Origin: an uncultured Clostridia bacterium
GTDB taxonomy: Bacteria; Bacillota; Clostridia; TANB77; CAG-508
Assembly: GCA_934148985.1 (NCBI GenBank)
Contig: CAKPDO010000001.1
Coordinates: 37,407 to 101,406, forward strand
Length of the DNA stretch: 64,000 nucleotides
Direction: 5' to 3'
The translations under genes were made by a program, and so were the position numbers. Positions 7,838 through 17,200 of the stretch are shown in pieces. Each line of letters opens with the position of its first letter. Within the stretch, counting starts at the first letter, position 1. Below the pieces are notes generated by a model. The model did not search any database, was not told the origin of the DNA, and saw only the letters and a list, made by a program, of their open reading frames with translations.

Positions 7838-9740
7838 AATACCTATCAAAAGGAATAGAAGATGGCAAGAAATACCAGACGCTTCTAGGAGTTACGGGTT
7901 CACGGAAAAACATTTACAATGGCAAATATAATAGCTGAAACTCAAAGACCAACATTGGTTTTAGCACACAATAAGACATTAGCTCGGACAGCTATATTCC
8001 GAATTCAAAGAGTTTTTTCCTGAAAACAGAGTAGAATATTTTGTGTCATATTATGACTACTATCAACCAGAAAGCTACATAGCGGCCTCAGATACATATA
8101 TCGAAAAAGATGCATCAATAAATGACGAAATAGACAAATTACGTCATTCGGCGACATTATCACTATTCGAAACAAGAGACGTAATAGTTGTAGCATCAGT
8201 ATCATGCATATATGGTTTAGGAGATCCAGAAGACTACCAAGAAATGATGCTATCACTAAGACCAAATATGGAAAAATCAAGAGATGAAGTGATGAGAAAG
8301 CTAGTAACAATGCAATATTCAAGAAACGAAATAGATTTCAAAAGAGGAACATTTAGAGCAAAAGGAGATATCTTGGAAATTTATCCATCATCAACTAGTG
8401 AATCAGCATTAAGAGTAGAATTTTGGGGAGACGAAATAGAAAAAATATCGGAAATAAATCCATTAACAGGAAAAGCAATAGGAACTAGAGAACATGTATT
8501 AATTCCACCAGCATCACAATATGTAACAAGCAGAGAAAAGTTAGATAGGGCAATTGTAACAATAGAAGAAGAACTTGAAGAAAGAATAAAATACTTCAAA
8601 TCTCAAAATAAATTAATAGAAGCACAACGTATAGAAGAAAGAACAAATTTCGATATAGAGATGATGAAGGAAACAGGATTTTGCCAAGGAATAGAAAACT
8701 ATTCTAGACACATGAGCGGAAGAAAAGCTGGAAGCCCACCATATACATTATTTGACTATTTTCCAAAAGACTATTTGCTATTAATAGACGAATCACATGC
8801 AACAATACCACAAGTTAGAGCAATGTATAACGGCGATAAATCAAGAAAAGATTCACTTGTAAATTATGGATTTAGACTTCCATCAGCATATGATAATAGG
8901 CCATTAAAATTTGAAGAATTTGAAGAAAGAATAAATCAGGTTGTGTTTGTAAGTGCTACACCAGCAGATTATGAAAAAGAACATTCTAAAGAAAATGTTG
9001 TAGAGCAAATTATAAGGCCTACAGGACTTTTAGACCCTAAAATAGAAGTAAAACCTGTAACAAATCAAGTTGATGACTTAATAGAACAAATAAGAATTAG
9101 AGTAGAAAAAAAAGAAAGAATATTAGTTACAACATTAACTAAAAAAATGGCAGAAGATTTAACAGAGTATTTGAAAAGCCTAGATATAAAAGTAAATTAT
9201 ATGCATTCAGAAACAAAAGCATTAGAGAGGATGGAAATAATTAGAAATTTAAGGCTTGGAGAGTTTGACGTTTTAGTTGGAATAAACTTATTAAGAGAGG
9301 GCCTAGACATACCTGAAGTATCTTTAGTTGCAATATTAGATGCAGATAAAGAAGGATTTTTACGTTCAGAACGTTCGTTAATTCAAACAATAGGACGTGC
9401 CGCAAGAAATACAGATGGAACTGTTATAATGTATGCAGATGTTTTGACTGATTCTATGGAAAAAGCAATATCGGAAACTAACAGAAGACGTAAAATTCAA
9501 ACAGAATATAATGAGGCTCATGGAATTACTCCTAAAACTATTAATAAATCTGTTAGAGATGCAATTAGGGCTGTTCAAACAGAAGATATTGGTGTCGAAT
9601 TTAAAGCTGAAAAAGGCGAAGATATTAAAGAAACTATTAATAGGTTAACTGATGAAATGCTTGAATTTGCAAGCAAAATGGAGTTTGAAAAAGCAGCTGA
9701 GGCTAGGGATAAGATAAAAGAACTGGAGAAATTATTGTGA
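7783..9740 (+). CDS. uvrB: UvrABC excision nuclease subunit B, two +1 shifts at CGG
   Basis: UvrB is the damage-verifying helicase-like subunit of nucleotide excision repair. With +1 shifts at CGG 7903 and 7985 the protein is about 651 residues, close to the family size. Order: [15 protein letters not shown], Walker A TGSGKTFT (Gly41 from the first shift), AHNKTLAGQLYSEF (Gly68 from the second), the YYDYYQPE beta-hairpin, [11 protein letters not shown], motif [14 protein letters not shown] and GRAARN, and the C-terminal UVR domain [27 protein letters not shown]. Without both shifts the gene would have no ATPase site. Confidence 0.95.
7903..7905 (+). other. CGG +1 frameshift site, UvrB Gly41 (Walker A)
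   Basis: Context TCA-CGG-A. Skipping the C gives V-T-G-S-G-K-T-F, the invariant UvrB P-loop; frame 0 gives R-K-N-I-Y-N. Confidence 0.95.
7985..7987 (+). other. CGG +1 frameshift site, UvrB Gly68
   Basis: Context GCT-CGG-A, 81 bases after the first site and in frame with it. Skipping the C gives K-T-L-A-G-Q-L-Y-S-E-F, as expected for UvrB. Confidence 0.95.
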
Positions 9741-9762
9741 TTTTTTTGACAAATTCATTTGG

Positions 9763-9833
9763 GACCGGGTCTTTTTTGTTCTTGCTCATTTGGGACCGGG
9801 TCCTTTTTGAGCAAGAACAAAAAAGACCCGGTC
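9763..9833. repeat. Long perfect hairpin with GGACCGGGTC motifs
   Basis: A 25-base left arm (9763-9787) and its exact reverse complement (9809-9833) flank a loop that carries a further GGGACCGGGTCC copy at 9792-9803. It is GC-richer than its surroundings and lies right after uvrB. It resembles a REP-like element, or serves as a terminator. A related motif occurs inside the spoIIIA operon at 26708-26749. Confidence 0.8.
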
Positions 9834-9862
9834 CTAATTGGACAAAAAATGTCAAAATTTGA

Positions 9863-9961
9863 GGATATGTGTAAAATATTGTAATAAAAAAGTAAGGATA
9901 TGTGTAAAAAATGTATTGAAAAAATCGGGGATATGTGGTGAAAAGATGAATTTATAATAAA
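9863..9961. repeat. Three direct repeats with 33-base period
   Basis: GGATATGTG begins at 9863, 9896 and 9929, exactly 33 bases apart. The first two copies continue TAAAA; the third diverges after GGATATGTGG. No ORF covers them. Confidence 0.75.
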
Positions 9962-9980
9962 AATATAAATTCGTCTTTTT
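9941..9980. terminator. Bidirectional terminator before ysxC
   Basis: AAAGATGAATTTATA pairs with TATAAATTCGTCTTT with one mismatch, with A-run and T-run flanks. It ends the minus-strand ysxC unit and can also stop plus-strand transcripts. Confidence 0.65.
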
Positions 9981-9981
9981 T

Positions 9982-10563
9982 CTAAATAAATTCCTCAATA
10001 ACCTTCCAAACATCATCACAAAAAACTTTCTTCTCCGAGGAAAAAGGAAGGATAGTCGCATCCATCAAAGGATTAATTTCTTTCTGTAAACTAGTTACCG
10101 TATCCAAAACCTTAGTAGGAGCAATTTTATCAGCTTTATTAGCAAGAATTATAAAAGGTTTTCCAGAGCGAATAACATAATCATACATTAATTTGTCATT
10201 GCTAGTTGGAGCGTGTCTGATATCAATTAGAAAAATAATTAAAGAAATCTTATCTCTTTTAAAAAGATATTCTTCAATAAATTGGCCGACTTTAACCTGT
10301 TCAGCTTTAGACATTTTACTAAAACCATAACCAGGTAGGTCAACAAAATAAAATTTTTCATCAATATTATAAAAATTTATTTGTCTTGTTTTTCCTGGTT
10401 CAGAGCTTGTGCGAGCAAGTTTTTTTCTATTTATCATTGTATTTACAAAGCTTGATTTTCCAACATTAGATTTACCAACTAAAACAATTTCGGGTAAATC
10501 ATTTTTAGGGTATTGTTTTGGGCTTACAGCCGAAATTTCGAATTGTGGATTTTTTACTATCAT
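9982..10563 (-). CDS. ysxC: Ribosome biogenesis GTPase YsxC/EngB
   Basis: About 193 residues. An essential GTPase for 50S subunit assembly. G1 is GKSNVGKSSF, G2/switch I region SSEPGKTRQINF, G3 DLPGYG, G4 NKADK, and the C-terminal FSSEKK is the G5-like element. The start at 10563 is chosen because AAAGGAG lies 10 bases upstream and the protein then begins MIVKNPQFEISAVS, typical of the family; a longer form from 10608 has no such site. Confidence 0.93.
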   Translation of the reverse strand: MIVKNPQFEISAVSPKQYPKNDLPEIVLVGKSNVGKSSFVNTMINRKKLARTSSEPGKTRQINFYNIDEKFYFVDLPGYGFSKMSKAEQVKVGQFIEEYLFKRDKISLIIFLIDIRHAPTSNDKLMYDYVIRSGKPFIILANKADKIAPTKVLDTVTSLQKEINPLMDATILPFSSEKKVFCDDVWKVIEEFI

Positions 10564-10629
10564 AATTTTAAAACTCCTTTTTATATCAGAAACGGTTCTT
10601 TTGTTCAAAGAACCGTTTGAAAATTATAT

Positions 10630-11148
10630 TTAAACATAATATTTTTTATCTAGTTTATTGGTATTTATTACATATTTTTTTTTATTTAATGGGTCAAAAT
10701 CAATTTTAAATTCTGTAATTTTAAATTTTTCAATCAAATAGCTAACATTAGATGGGTATTCATGACTTTTAAATGTCATAGGAGAACCATTTATTTGGTC
10801 CGAAGTACATATGACATAAAAATTTCGACCAGTTTGTTCAATTCTTAGGTATTTTCCTGTAATTGTTTTTGAATTTTTTTCTAATCTTTTATAAAGAGCC
10901 ATTTGCATTAAGCAGCTGAAAATAGAATAACCACAAGCAAAAAATCCAGCAGAAAATAATATTAATAGCGCTAAAAAAAATAAAAAATCATTAGTCGATT
11001 GCCAAAAGTTGGTAAAAATATTGAGTATTCCTCCAGTAATTTTGTTTAATACAAAAAGCATAAAACAAGCACATATTAATATAAAAATATAAACCTTTAA
11101 TCTACTGCTTAAGCAGCTGTAATACATGTATTTTGAATTTTTTTTCAT
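10630..11148 (-). CDS. Two-TM membrane protein of unknown function
   Basis: About 172 residues. There are two hydrophobic segments (about residues 20-40 and 60-90) and a soluble C-terminal half. The start at 11148 has AAAAAGGAG upstream, while a longer form from 11196 would overlap serS. It sits between serS and ysxC on the same strand. No family recognised. Confidence 0.55.
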   Translation of the reverse strand: MKKNSKYMYYSCLSSRLKVYIFILICACFMLFVLNKITGGILNIFTNFWQSTNDFLFFLALLILFSAGFFACGYSIFSCLMQMALYKRLEKNSKTITGKYLRIEQTGRNFYVICTSDQINGSPMTFKSHEYPSNVSYLIEKFKITEFKIDFDPLNKKKYVINTNKLDKKYYV

Positions 11149-11164
11149 ATGTTTTTCTCCTTTT

Positions 11165-12451
11165 TTATTTTTTAGGACTAATCTTCTCAAGTCCACCCAT
11201 GTAAGGTCTTAAAACTTCTGGGATAATAACACTACCATCAGGCTGATAATTATTTTCCATAACGGCAATTAGCATTCTAGGTGGGGCAACAACTGTGTTA
11301 TTTAAAGTATGAGCATAATAATTTTCTTTTTCACCTTTAATTCTAATTCCAAGTCTACGAGCTTGTGCATCTGTTAAGTTTGAACAGCTTCCAACTTCGA
11401 AATATTTCTTTTGACGAGGAGACCATGCTTCAACATCGCAAGATTTTGCTTTTAAATCAGCTAAATCACCACTGCAACATTCTAGAGTTCTAACAGGAAT
11501 ATTCATACTTCTAAATAATTCAACTGTATATGACCACATTTTATCATACCAATTCCAGCTGTCTTCTGGTTCACAAACAACTATCATTTCTTGTTTTTCA
11601 AATTGATGGATTCTGTAAACACCACGTTCTTCTATACCATGAGCACCTTTTTCTTTTCTAAAACATGGAGAATAAGATGTCATTGTGTAAGGCATTTTTG
11701 ATTTATCTAATATTTGGTCTTTAAATTTACCAATCATTGAGTGTTCAGATGTTCCAATTAAATACAAATCTTCTCCTTCGATTTTGTACATCATTGCGTC
11801 CATTTCTTCAAAACTCATAACGCCTGTAACAACATTTGAACGAATCATAAAAGGAGGTATACAATATGTAAATCCTTTATTTATCATAAAATCTCTAGCA
11901 TAAGTAAGTACGGCCGAATGCAATCTTGCAACATCTCCCATTAAATAATAAAAACCGTTTCCAGCAACACGACGTGCACTATCTAGGTCAAGACCACCTA
12001 AAGCTTCCATAATTTCTCCATGATATGGAATTTCGTAATCTGGAACGACAGGTTCACCATATTTTTGAATTTCTACATTTTTGCTATCATCTTCTCCTAT
12101 TGGAACTGATGGGTGCATTATGTTTGGAATTTTCATCATTCTTGATTTTATTTCTTCAGATAATTCATTTTCTAGTGCTTCATTTTCTTCTAGTCTTGTA
12201 TTTATTTCTTGAACTTTTTGTTTTATTTCTTCTGCTTTTTCTTTTTCACCATTTTTCATTAAATTACCTATTTGGTTACTTAAAGTTTTTCTTTCGCTAC
12301 GCAAATTATCACCATTTAATTTTGCTTCACGACTTTTTTTGTCTAGGTCAATTACTTCATCTACTAATACTAATTTTTTATCTTGAAATTTTTTCTTGAT
12401 ATTTTCCTTTACAATATCAGGATGCTCTCTTAAAAATTTTATATCTATCAT
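11165..12451 (-). CDS. serS: Seryl-tRNA synthetase
   Basis: 428 residues. Class II aminoacyl-tRNA synthetase that charges tRNA-Ser. The N-terminal arm is a long coiled coil (about residues 28-105, Lys/Glu-rich). The catalytic part has motif 2 region SPCFRKEKGAHGIEERGVYRIHQFEK and motif 3 at the C-terminus (PPRMLIAVMENN). The full length matches the family. No T-box is evident upstream. Confidence 0.96.
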   Translation of the reverse strand: MIDIKFLREHPDIVKENIKKKFQDKKLVLVDEVIDLDKKSREAKLNGDNLRSERKTLSNQIGNLMKNGEKEKAEEIKQKVQEINTRLEENEALENELSEEIKSRMMKIPNIMHPSVPIGEDDSKNVEIQKYGEPVVPDYEIPYHGEIMEALGGLDLDSARRVAGNGFYYLMGDVARLHSAVLTYARDFMINKGFTYCIPPFMIRSNVVTGVMSFEEMDAMMYKIEGEDLYLIGTSEHSMIGKFKDQILDKSKMPYTMTSYSPCFRKEKGAHGIEERGVYRIHQFEKQEMIVVCEPEDSWNWYDKMWSYTVELFRSMNIPVRTLECCSGDLADLKAKSCDVEAWSPRQKKYFEVGSCSNLTDAQARRLGIRIKGEKENYYAHTLNNTVVAPPRMLIAVMENNYQPDGSVIIPEVLRPYMGGLEKISPKK

Positions 12452-12532
12452 AAAATCATTCCTTTCTTAATTACGCGTATTATATAATATTTGTAGTGAT
12501 ATATCAAGCATTTAAAGAATAAAAAATATTTT

Positions 12533-12566
12533 TTTGACATATATTATATAAAAATATGTTAAATTA
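12533..12566 (+). promoter_or_regulatory. Putative sigma-A promoter
   Basis: TTGACA followed about 17 bases later by a weak TATGTT/GTTAAAT -10 region, just upstream of the DUF2508-like gene. Confidence 0.45.
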
Positions 12567-12581
12567 AGGAGATTATGTTTC

Positions 12582-12860
12582 ATGGAAAAAGAATATATAA
12601 GAGAGACTAAGATACGTGAGTTGACAGAAGACGAAAGAAATAGGGAACTTCTGATTAATATTATTGAAACAAGAGAAAAATTGAAAAAAGCTCATTGTAA
12701 TTTTGATTTTGCAGAGGGAGATTTGGTTGATTATTATTCTTATGAAATTAAAGCAAATCAAGCAAAATTGGATTATTTGATTAAACTGGCTAAAGAAAAA
12801 GGGGTAGTCATGGATGCAGAGGCTAGAAATATGGTGGAAATGGAAAGTGATGTGGGGTGA
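12582..12860 (+). CDS. DUF2508 (YaaL)-like small protein
   Basis: 92 residues. A helical protein whose segment ETREKLKKAHCNFDFAEGDL...KLDYLIKLAKEKG fits the DUF2508/YaaL pattern (ends in YLIKLAK). In many Firmicutes this family lies near recombination or sporulation genes; here it precedes radA. A weak AAGGAG site precedes the ATG. Function unknown. Confidence 0.6.
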   Translation: MEKEYIRETKIRELTEDERNRELLINIIETREKLKKAHCNFDFAEGDLVDYYSYEIKANQAKLDYLIKLAKEKGVVMDAEARNMVEMESDVG

Positions 12861-12933
12861 TTTTTAGTACTTTTCGGAAAATGGGAAAAAAATAACAAAA
12901 ATCTTTCTAAAAATGTGTAAATAAAAAAGTGAG

Positions 12934-12963
12934 AAAGCAAGAAAAATTTTTCTTGCTTTTTTT
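12934..12963 (+). terminator. Palindromic terminator
   Basis: AAAGCAAGAAAAA and TTTTTCTTGCTTT form a perfect 13-bp palindrome followed by T's, between the DUF2508-like gene and radA. Confidence 0.75.
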
Positions 12964-13010
12964 CAAAAAATAAACTAAAATAAACATATCAAAAAAACGG
13001 AGGAAAGCAA

Positions 13011-14375
13011 ATGGCAAAAGCACCAAAAACAATATTTGTATGTAATGAATGTGGCTATGAAAGTGCCAAATGGATGGGAAAATGTCCAGCATGTAATAGT
13101 TGGAACACATTTTTTGAACAAAAAATAGAAAAAATAACAGAAAATGGAGTAAAAATATCCAAAGAAAGAAACACACCAAAAGCCCTAAACTCCTATAAAG
13201 GAGAAGAAGTAGCAAGACTATCTTCAGGATTTGGAGAACTAGATAGAGTTTTAGGCGGCGGAATAGTGAAAGGCTCACTAATACTACTTGGAGGAGAACC
13301 AGGAATAGGAAAATCAACATTAATCCTTGAATTATGTAATAAAATACATGGTGATGGGAAAGTATTATATGTTTCAGGAGAAGAATCAGCAGAGCAAATA
13401 AAATTAAGGGCTGATAGGCTTGGAATTGACAATGACGACATAATGTTTTTAGGAGAAACAGATATATCAATAATAAATGAAAACATAGAAGAAATGCAGC
13501 CAAAACTTGTAATAATAGACTCTATACAGACTATGTATTCTAACGAGTTATCAGCAGCAGCTGGGAGTGTAAGCCAAGTACGAGAGATAACAGCAGAGAT
13601 AATGAGAATGTGCAAATCAAAAGGAATAACTACAATAATAATAGGTCATGTAACTAAAGATGGAACAATAGCAGGACCAAGAGTGTTAGAACATATGGTA
13701 GATACAGTTTTATATTTGGAAGGAGAAAGATATTTTTCATATAGAATTTTAAGGGGAGTGAAAAATAGGTTTGGTTCAACAAATGAAATAGGAATGTTTG
13801 AAATGAAAGGAGAAGGATTAGTCGAAATCACAAATCCATCTCAAATACTAATTTCAGAAAGAGAAGATAACCCATCAGGTTCAGCGATAGTTGCAAGTAT
13901 AGAAGGAACAAGACCGATGCTTATAGAACTTCAAGCTTTAACAACTCTTAGTGTATTTGGAATACCGAAAAGGACGGCAAATGGATTAGATTATAATAGA
14001 CTTGCTGTTTTAATTGCAGTATTAGAAAAAAGAGCAAATTTGAATATTGGTGGACAAGATATATATGTAAACGTAGTAAGTGGGATGAAGCTAAATGAAC
14101 CATCTATAGACCTAGGAGTAATTTGTGTATGTGCTTCAAGCTTTAAAAATGTACCAATTCCAAAAGATACAGTAATAATGGGAGAAGTCGGATTAACAGG
14201 AGAAGTAAGAAGAATTAACATGATAGAAAAAAGGCTAAAAGAAGCGGAAAAAATGGGATTTAAAAGATGCATAATTCCAGAAAATAATAAAAAATATTTA
14301 GAGGAAAAGTATAAACTAGAAATTGTTGGAGTTAAAGATGTAAGAGAGGCTTTGAAGGTTTTGAACATAAAGTGA
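13011..14375 (+). CDS. radA: DNA repair protein RadA (Sms)
   Basis: 454 residues. RadA is a RecA-like branch migration ATPase. The N-terminal zinc finger is CNECGYESAKWMGKCPAC, Walker A GEPGIGKST near residue 100, the RadA-specific KNRFGS motif near residue 250, and the C-terminal Lon-protease-like domain has MGEVGLTGEVRRI. RBS CGGAGGAAAGCAA precedes the ATG. It is followed by comF. Confidence 0.96.
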   Translation: MAKAPKTIFVCNECGYESAKWMGKCPACNSWNTFFEQKIEKITENGVKISKERNTPKALNSYKGEEVARLSSGFGELDRVLGGGIVKGSLILLGGEPGIGKSTLILELCNKIHGDGKVLYVSGEESAEQIKLRADRLGIDNDDIMFLGETDISIINENIEEMQPKLVIIDSIQTMYSNELSAAAGSVSQVREITAEIMRMCKSKGITTIIIGHVTKDGTIAGPRVLEHMVDTVLYLEGERYFSYRILRGVKNRFGSTNEIGMFEMKGEGLVEITNPSQILISEREDNPSGSAIVASIEGTRPMLIELQALTTLSVFGIPKRTANGLDYNRLAVLIAVLEKRANLNIGGQDIYVNVVSGMKLNEPSIDLGVICVCASSFKNVPIPKDTVIMGEVGLTGEVRRINMIEKRLKEAEKMGFKRCIIPENNKKYLEEKYKLEIVGVKDVREALKVLNIK

Positions 14376-14411
14376 TAGAGAAACAGGGATCATTGAAAGG
14401 AGAAATAAAAA

Positions 14412-15053
14412 ATAAAAGAACAACTATTAGACCTAATATATCCGCCAACTTGTGGGATATGTGGAAAAGGCAAAAAAACGTATCTATGTAAAAAATGCGA
14501 AAACAAATTGAACCAAATAGCAATCTTTGGAAAAGATGAATATTCAGATAAATACTTTGAGAAACACTATTATTTATTTAAATATGACGATATAATAAGA
14601 ACGATGCTAATAGACTATAAATTTAATGAAAAGCCATATTTATATAGAAGTTTTATGGAATTTTTTAATAAATACAAAAAAAGGTATCATGAATTTGAAA
14701 TATATGATATAATAGTGCCGGTTCCAATAAGTAAAAAAAGAATGAGAGATAGAGGATATAACCAAAGCCTTTTAATAGCAAGTGATATAGCAAAGAAATC
14801 AAAAGTAAAGCTTGAAAAAAATGTTATAAAAAAGGAACAGAACAATACTCCTCAAAGCTTATTAGACAAAAGTGGAAGAGAAAAAAATGTTGTAAATGTA
14901 TATAAAATAGTATATAAGCAAAAAATATTAAATAAAAAAATATTATTAATAGATGACATATTTACAACAGGAGCTACAGTGAATGAATGCAGCAAAATGC
15001 TAAAGATATCAGGTGCGGAAAAAGTAGATGTACTAACAATTGCAAAAGATTAA
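14412..15053 (+). CDS. comF: ComF-family phosphoribosyltransferase-like protein, apparent ATA start
   Basis: The C-terminal part has the PRPP-binding loop ILLIDDIFTTGAT. The frame extends upstream of the first ATG (14508) into a zinc-ribbon N-terminus (YPPTCGICGKG...CKKC) typical of ComF. A TAA stop at 14406 leaves ATA 14412 as the only start-like codon, 9 bases after AAAGGAG (14396-14402). Either AUA initiates here, or an ATG mutated to ATA. ComF acts in DNA uptake or salvage of nucleobases. Confidence 0.8.
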   Translation: MKEQLLDLIYPPTCGICGKGKKTYLCKKCENKLNQIAIFGKDEYSDKYFEKHYYLFKYDDIIRTMLIDYKFNEKPYLYRSFMEFFNKYKKRYHEFEIYDIIVPVPISKKRMRDRGYNQSLLIASDIAKKSKVKLEKNVIKKEQNNTPQSLLDKSGREKNVVNVYKIVYKQKILNKKILLIDDIFTTGATVNECSKMLKISGAEKVDVLTIAKD

Positions 15054-15075
15054 AAAAATTAAAGGAGGAAGCAAA

Positions 15076-17076
15076 ATGGACGATTTAATAGAAAGCATAC
15101 TTGATTATGTACGTTCAGATTATACAGATTATGCAATAATGATAAATGGAGAATGGGGTTCTGGAAAGACATATTTTTGGAACAATCAAGTAAAAAAGAA
15201 AATTGAATCATTAAAATTAAATGGAAAAAAATTCACAACAATATATATGTCTTTATATGGAATATCAAATTTAGAAGAAATAAGCAAAAAAATATTTATG
15301 GAAACTTCCCAATTAATGGATAGAAACCTAAGAAGATATATGAATACAAAAGGTATAACAACTATACCAGAATATGCAAAAACTGGAATAGACATGGCAA
15401 ATCTTTTTGGGTCTTCATCAAATGGGGGAAGAATAGATTATGATGAATTTTTCTCGACAGATGATAAAGTATTATGTTTTGATGACTTAGAAAGAGCAAA
15501 TGTTGATGTAATAGATATATTGGGATATATAAATAATTTTGTTGAACATGACCATATAAAAACAATAATTATATGTAATGAAAGAGAACTTTCAACAAAA
15601 ATAAAAAATAATAATTTGGAAATGAAAACATTTATTGCAACATACTTGTTGGACAAACAAGGAGAGCTTAATAAATCAGATAAGCCAATGGTTGAAAAAA
15701 TTCAAGATAAAATTGAGCATGTATTTGATAAAGCAATAGATTATGAAAGAATAAAAGAAAAATTGATAGGCGAAACTTTTGAATATGCTCCACAATTTGA
15801 TTATATAATAAATGGAATTTTTATGAGATTTGAACAAAATCGCGACCTAATAAGATTTTTGAGGGAAAATACAAAACTTATAATATCTACATTTAAGAAA
15901 AGTGGAACAAGAAATTTGCGTATTTTAAAACATGCTTTAAATGATTTTAGTAAAATTTATGAAGAAGTAAGCAATTTATATCCAAATACAAACTATAGAG
16001 CTATGCAGGCTATGCTTATTTTTACAATTGCGGTTTCATTTGAGATTAAAGCTGGAAAGATAACTAAAGAAAAATTTAAAAATATAAAAGATAATGAAGA
16101 ATACAAGTCAATTTTGGTATCTTCTAGGGTTTTAATGGATAATAGGCAATTTTATATAAAAGAATTTGATGGAAATTATTACTATAATTTTAAATCAGAT
16201 TATAGGTTCTTTAAATTTATAGAATATTATGTAAGAACAAGAATATTTGACATGAAATTATTTAAAGAAGAACTTGAGGCTGTAAATGCAAGTCCTAAAA
16301 CAAAGAAAGTTCCATCATACAAAAAAATTCTTGTAGAAGAATATTGGAAATTACCAGATGAACAATTTACAAAGATTGTTGAAGAAACTCTTGAAGAAGT
16401 TCAAAAAGGAGAGATTGAATTAATTGATGTTGTAAAATTATTTGAATATTTTGTATATTTTTCAAAAAGTGGGTTGATAAGAAACGATGTTCCTACATTA
16501 AAAACAGTATTTTTAAATGGAATGAATTTATCTTCACTTCATTCTAAATATTGTCCAAATGTTGACGAAGAATTAGGAAAAGTTATTATAAGAGATGAAG
16601 AAAAATACTTAAATGAAGATTTGACAGATGTAATGGTTAGATTTGATGAATTAAATAATCAACTTTTAGAAAAAGAATACAGGGAAAAAGCTGATGAAAT
16701 ATTTAAATACATTCCTATGAAGATGGAACAATTCTATGAAAGATTTGATAAGGAATGTAACAATATTCCAATACTAAAATATTATGATCCATTCCAAGTA
16801 TTCCAGAGAATTTCTTGTGCAAGTAATGAAGATATTGTTGCAATTAAGGAAAAAATTGTAAAAAGAGCAAAAGATAATCCAAGGGTTTTGAAAGAGGAAT
16901 TGTTAAATTTAAGTAAACTTAAGAGATTGATGGATGAATATATTAATGGAAAAGATATTACTATAAAGGTTGTTTTGATGAAAGAATTTTCTAGAGAACT
17001 TGGAGAGATTGTTGAAATTAGCTCTGAAGACGAAGAGGCGAAGGTGTTGGATAAGAACGAGGTTGTTTATTTGTAA
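15076..17076 (+). CDS. KAP-family P-loop NTPase, possible defence protein
   Basis: 666 residues. Walker A is NGEWGSGKTYFW near residue 30 and Walker B VLCFDDLER near residue 135, matching KAP-type NTPases. The rest is helical and Lys/Glu-rich and I recognise no other domain. KAP NTPases occur in phage-defence and plasmid-maintenance systems, but no partner gene is seen here. The start at 15076 has AAAGGAGG upstream; an in-frame start at 15040 overlaps comF. Confidence 0.75.
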   Translation: MDDLIESILDYVRSDYTDYAIMINGEWGSGKTYFWNNQVKKKIESLKLNGKKFTTIYMSLYGISNLEEISKKIFMETSQLMDRNLRRYMNTKGITTIPEYAKTGIDMANLFGSSSNGGRIDYDEFFSTDDKVLCFDDLERANVDVIDILGYINNFVEHDHIKTIIICNERELSTKIKNNNLEMKTFIATYLLDKQGELNKSDKPMVEKIQDKIEHVFDKAIDYERIKEKLIGETFEYAPQFDYIINGIFMRFEQNRDLIRFLRENTKLIISTFKKSGTRNLRILKHALNDFSKIYEEVSNLYPNTNYRAMQAMLIFTIAVSFEIKAGKITKEKFKNIKDNEEYKSILVSSRVLMDNRQFYIKEFDGNYYYNFKSDYRFFKFIEYYVRTRIFDMKLFKEELEAVNASPKTKKVPSYKKILVEEYWKLPDEQFTKIVEETLEEVQKGEIELIDVVKLFEYFVYFSKSGLIRNDVPTLKTVFLNGMNLSSLHSKYCPNVDEELGKVIIRDEEKYLNEDLTDVMVRFDELNNQLLEKEYREKADEIFKYIPMKMEQFYERFDKECNNIPILKYYDPFQVFQRISCASNEDIVAIKEKIVKRAKDNPRVLKEELLNLSKLKRLMDEYINGKDITIKVVLMKEFSRELGEIVEISSEDEEAKVLDKNEVVYL

Positions 17077-17200
17077 ATTTGGTAAGTTTTTTGAAAAAGC
17101 TTGCAATATATGTGAAAATAATGTATTATTAAGCATGATGGCCAAAAGACCATGCAGTAATTTTGGGAAAATTATTATAACCAATAACAAGGAGGACATT

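Noticed and set aside
9841..9961. CRISPR array from the 33-base repeats
   Set aside because: Only 9-14 bases per unit are conserved, there are three units, and no cas gene is present.
12907..13503. Open frame on the minus strand, opposite radA
   Set aside because: Composition is Leu/Phe-rich and lacks an SD; it is a mirror of radA codons. Similar frames opposite serS, spoIIIA, recN and other genes were rejected for the same reason.
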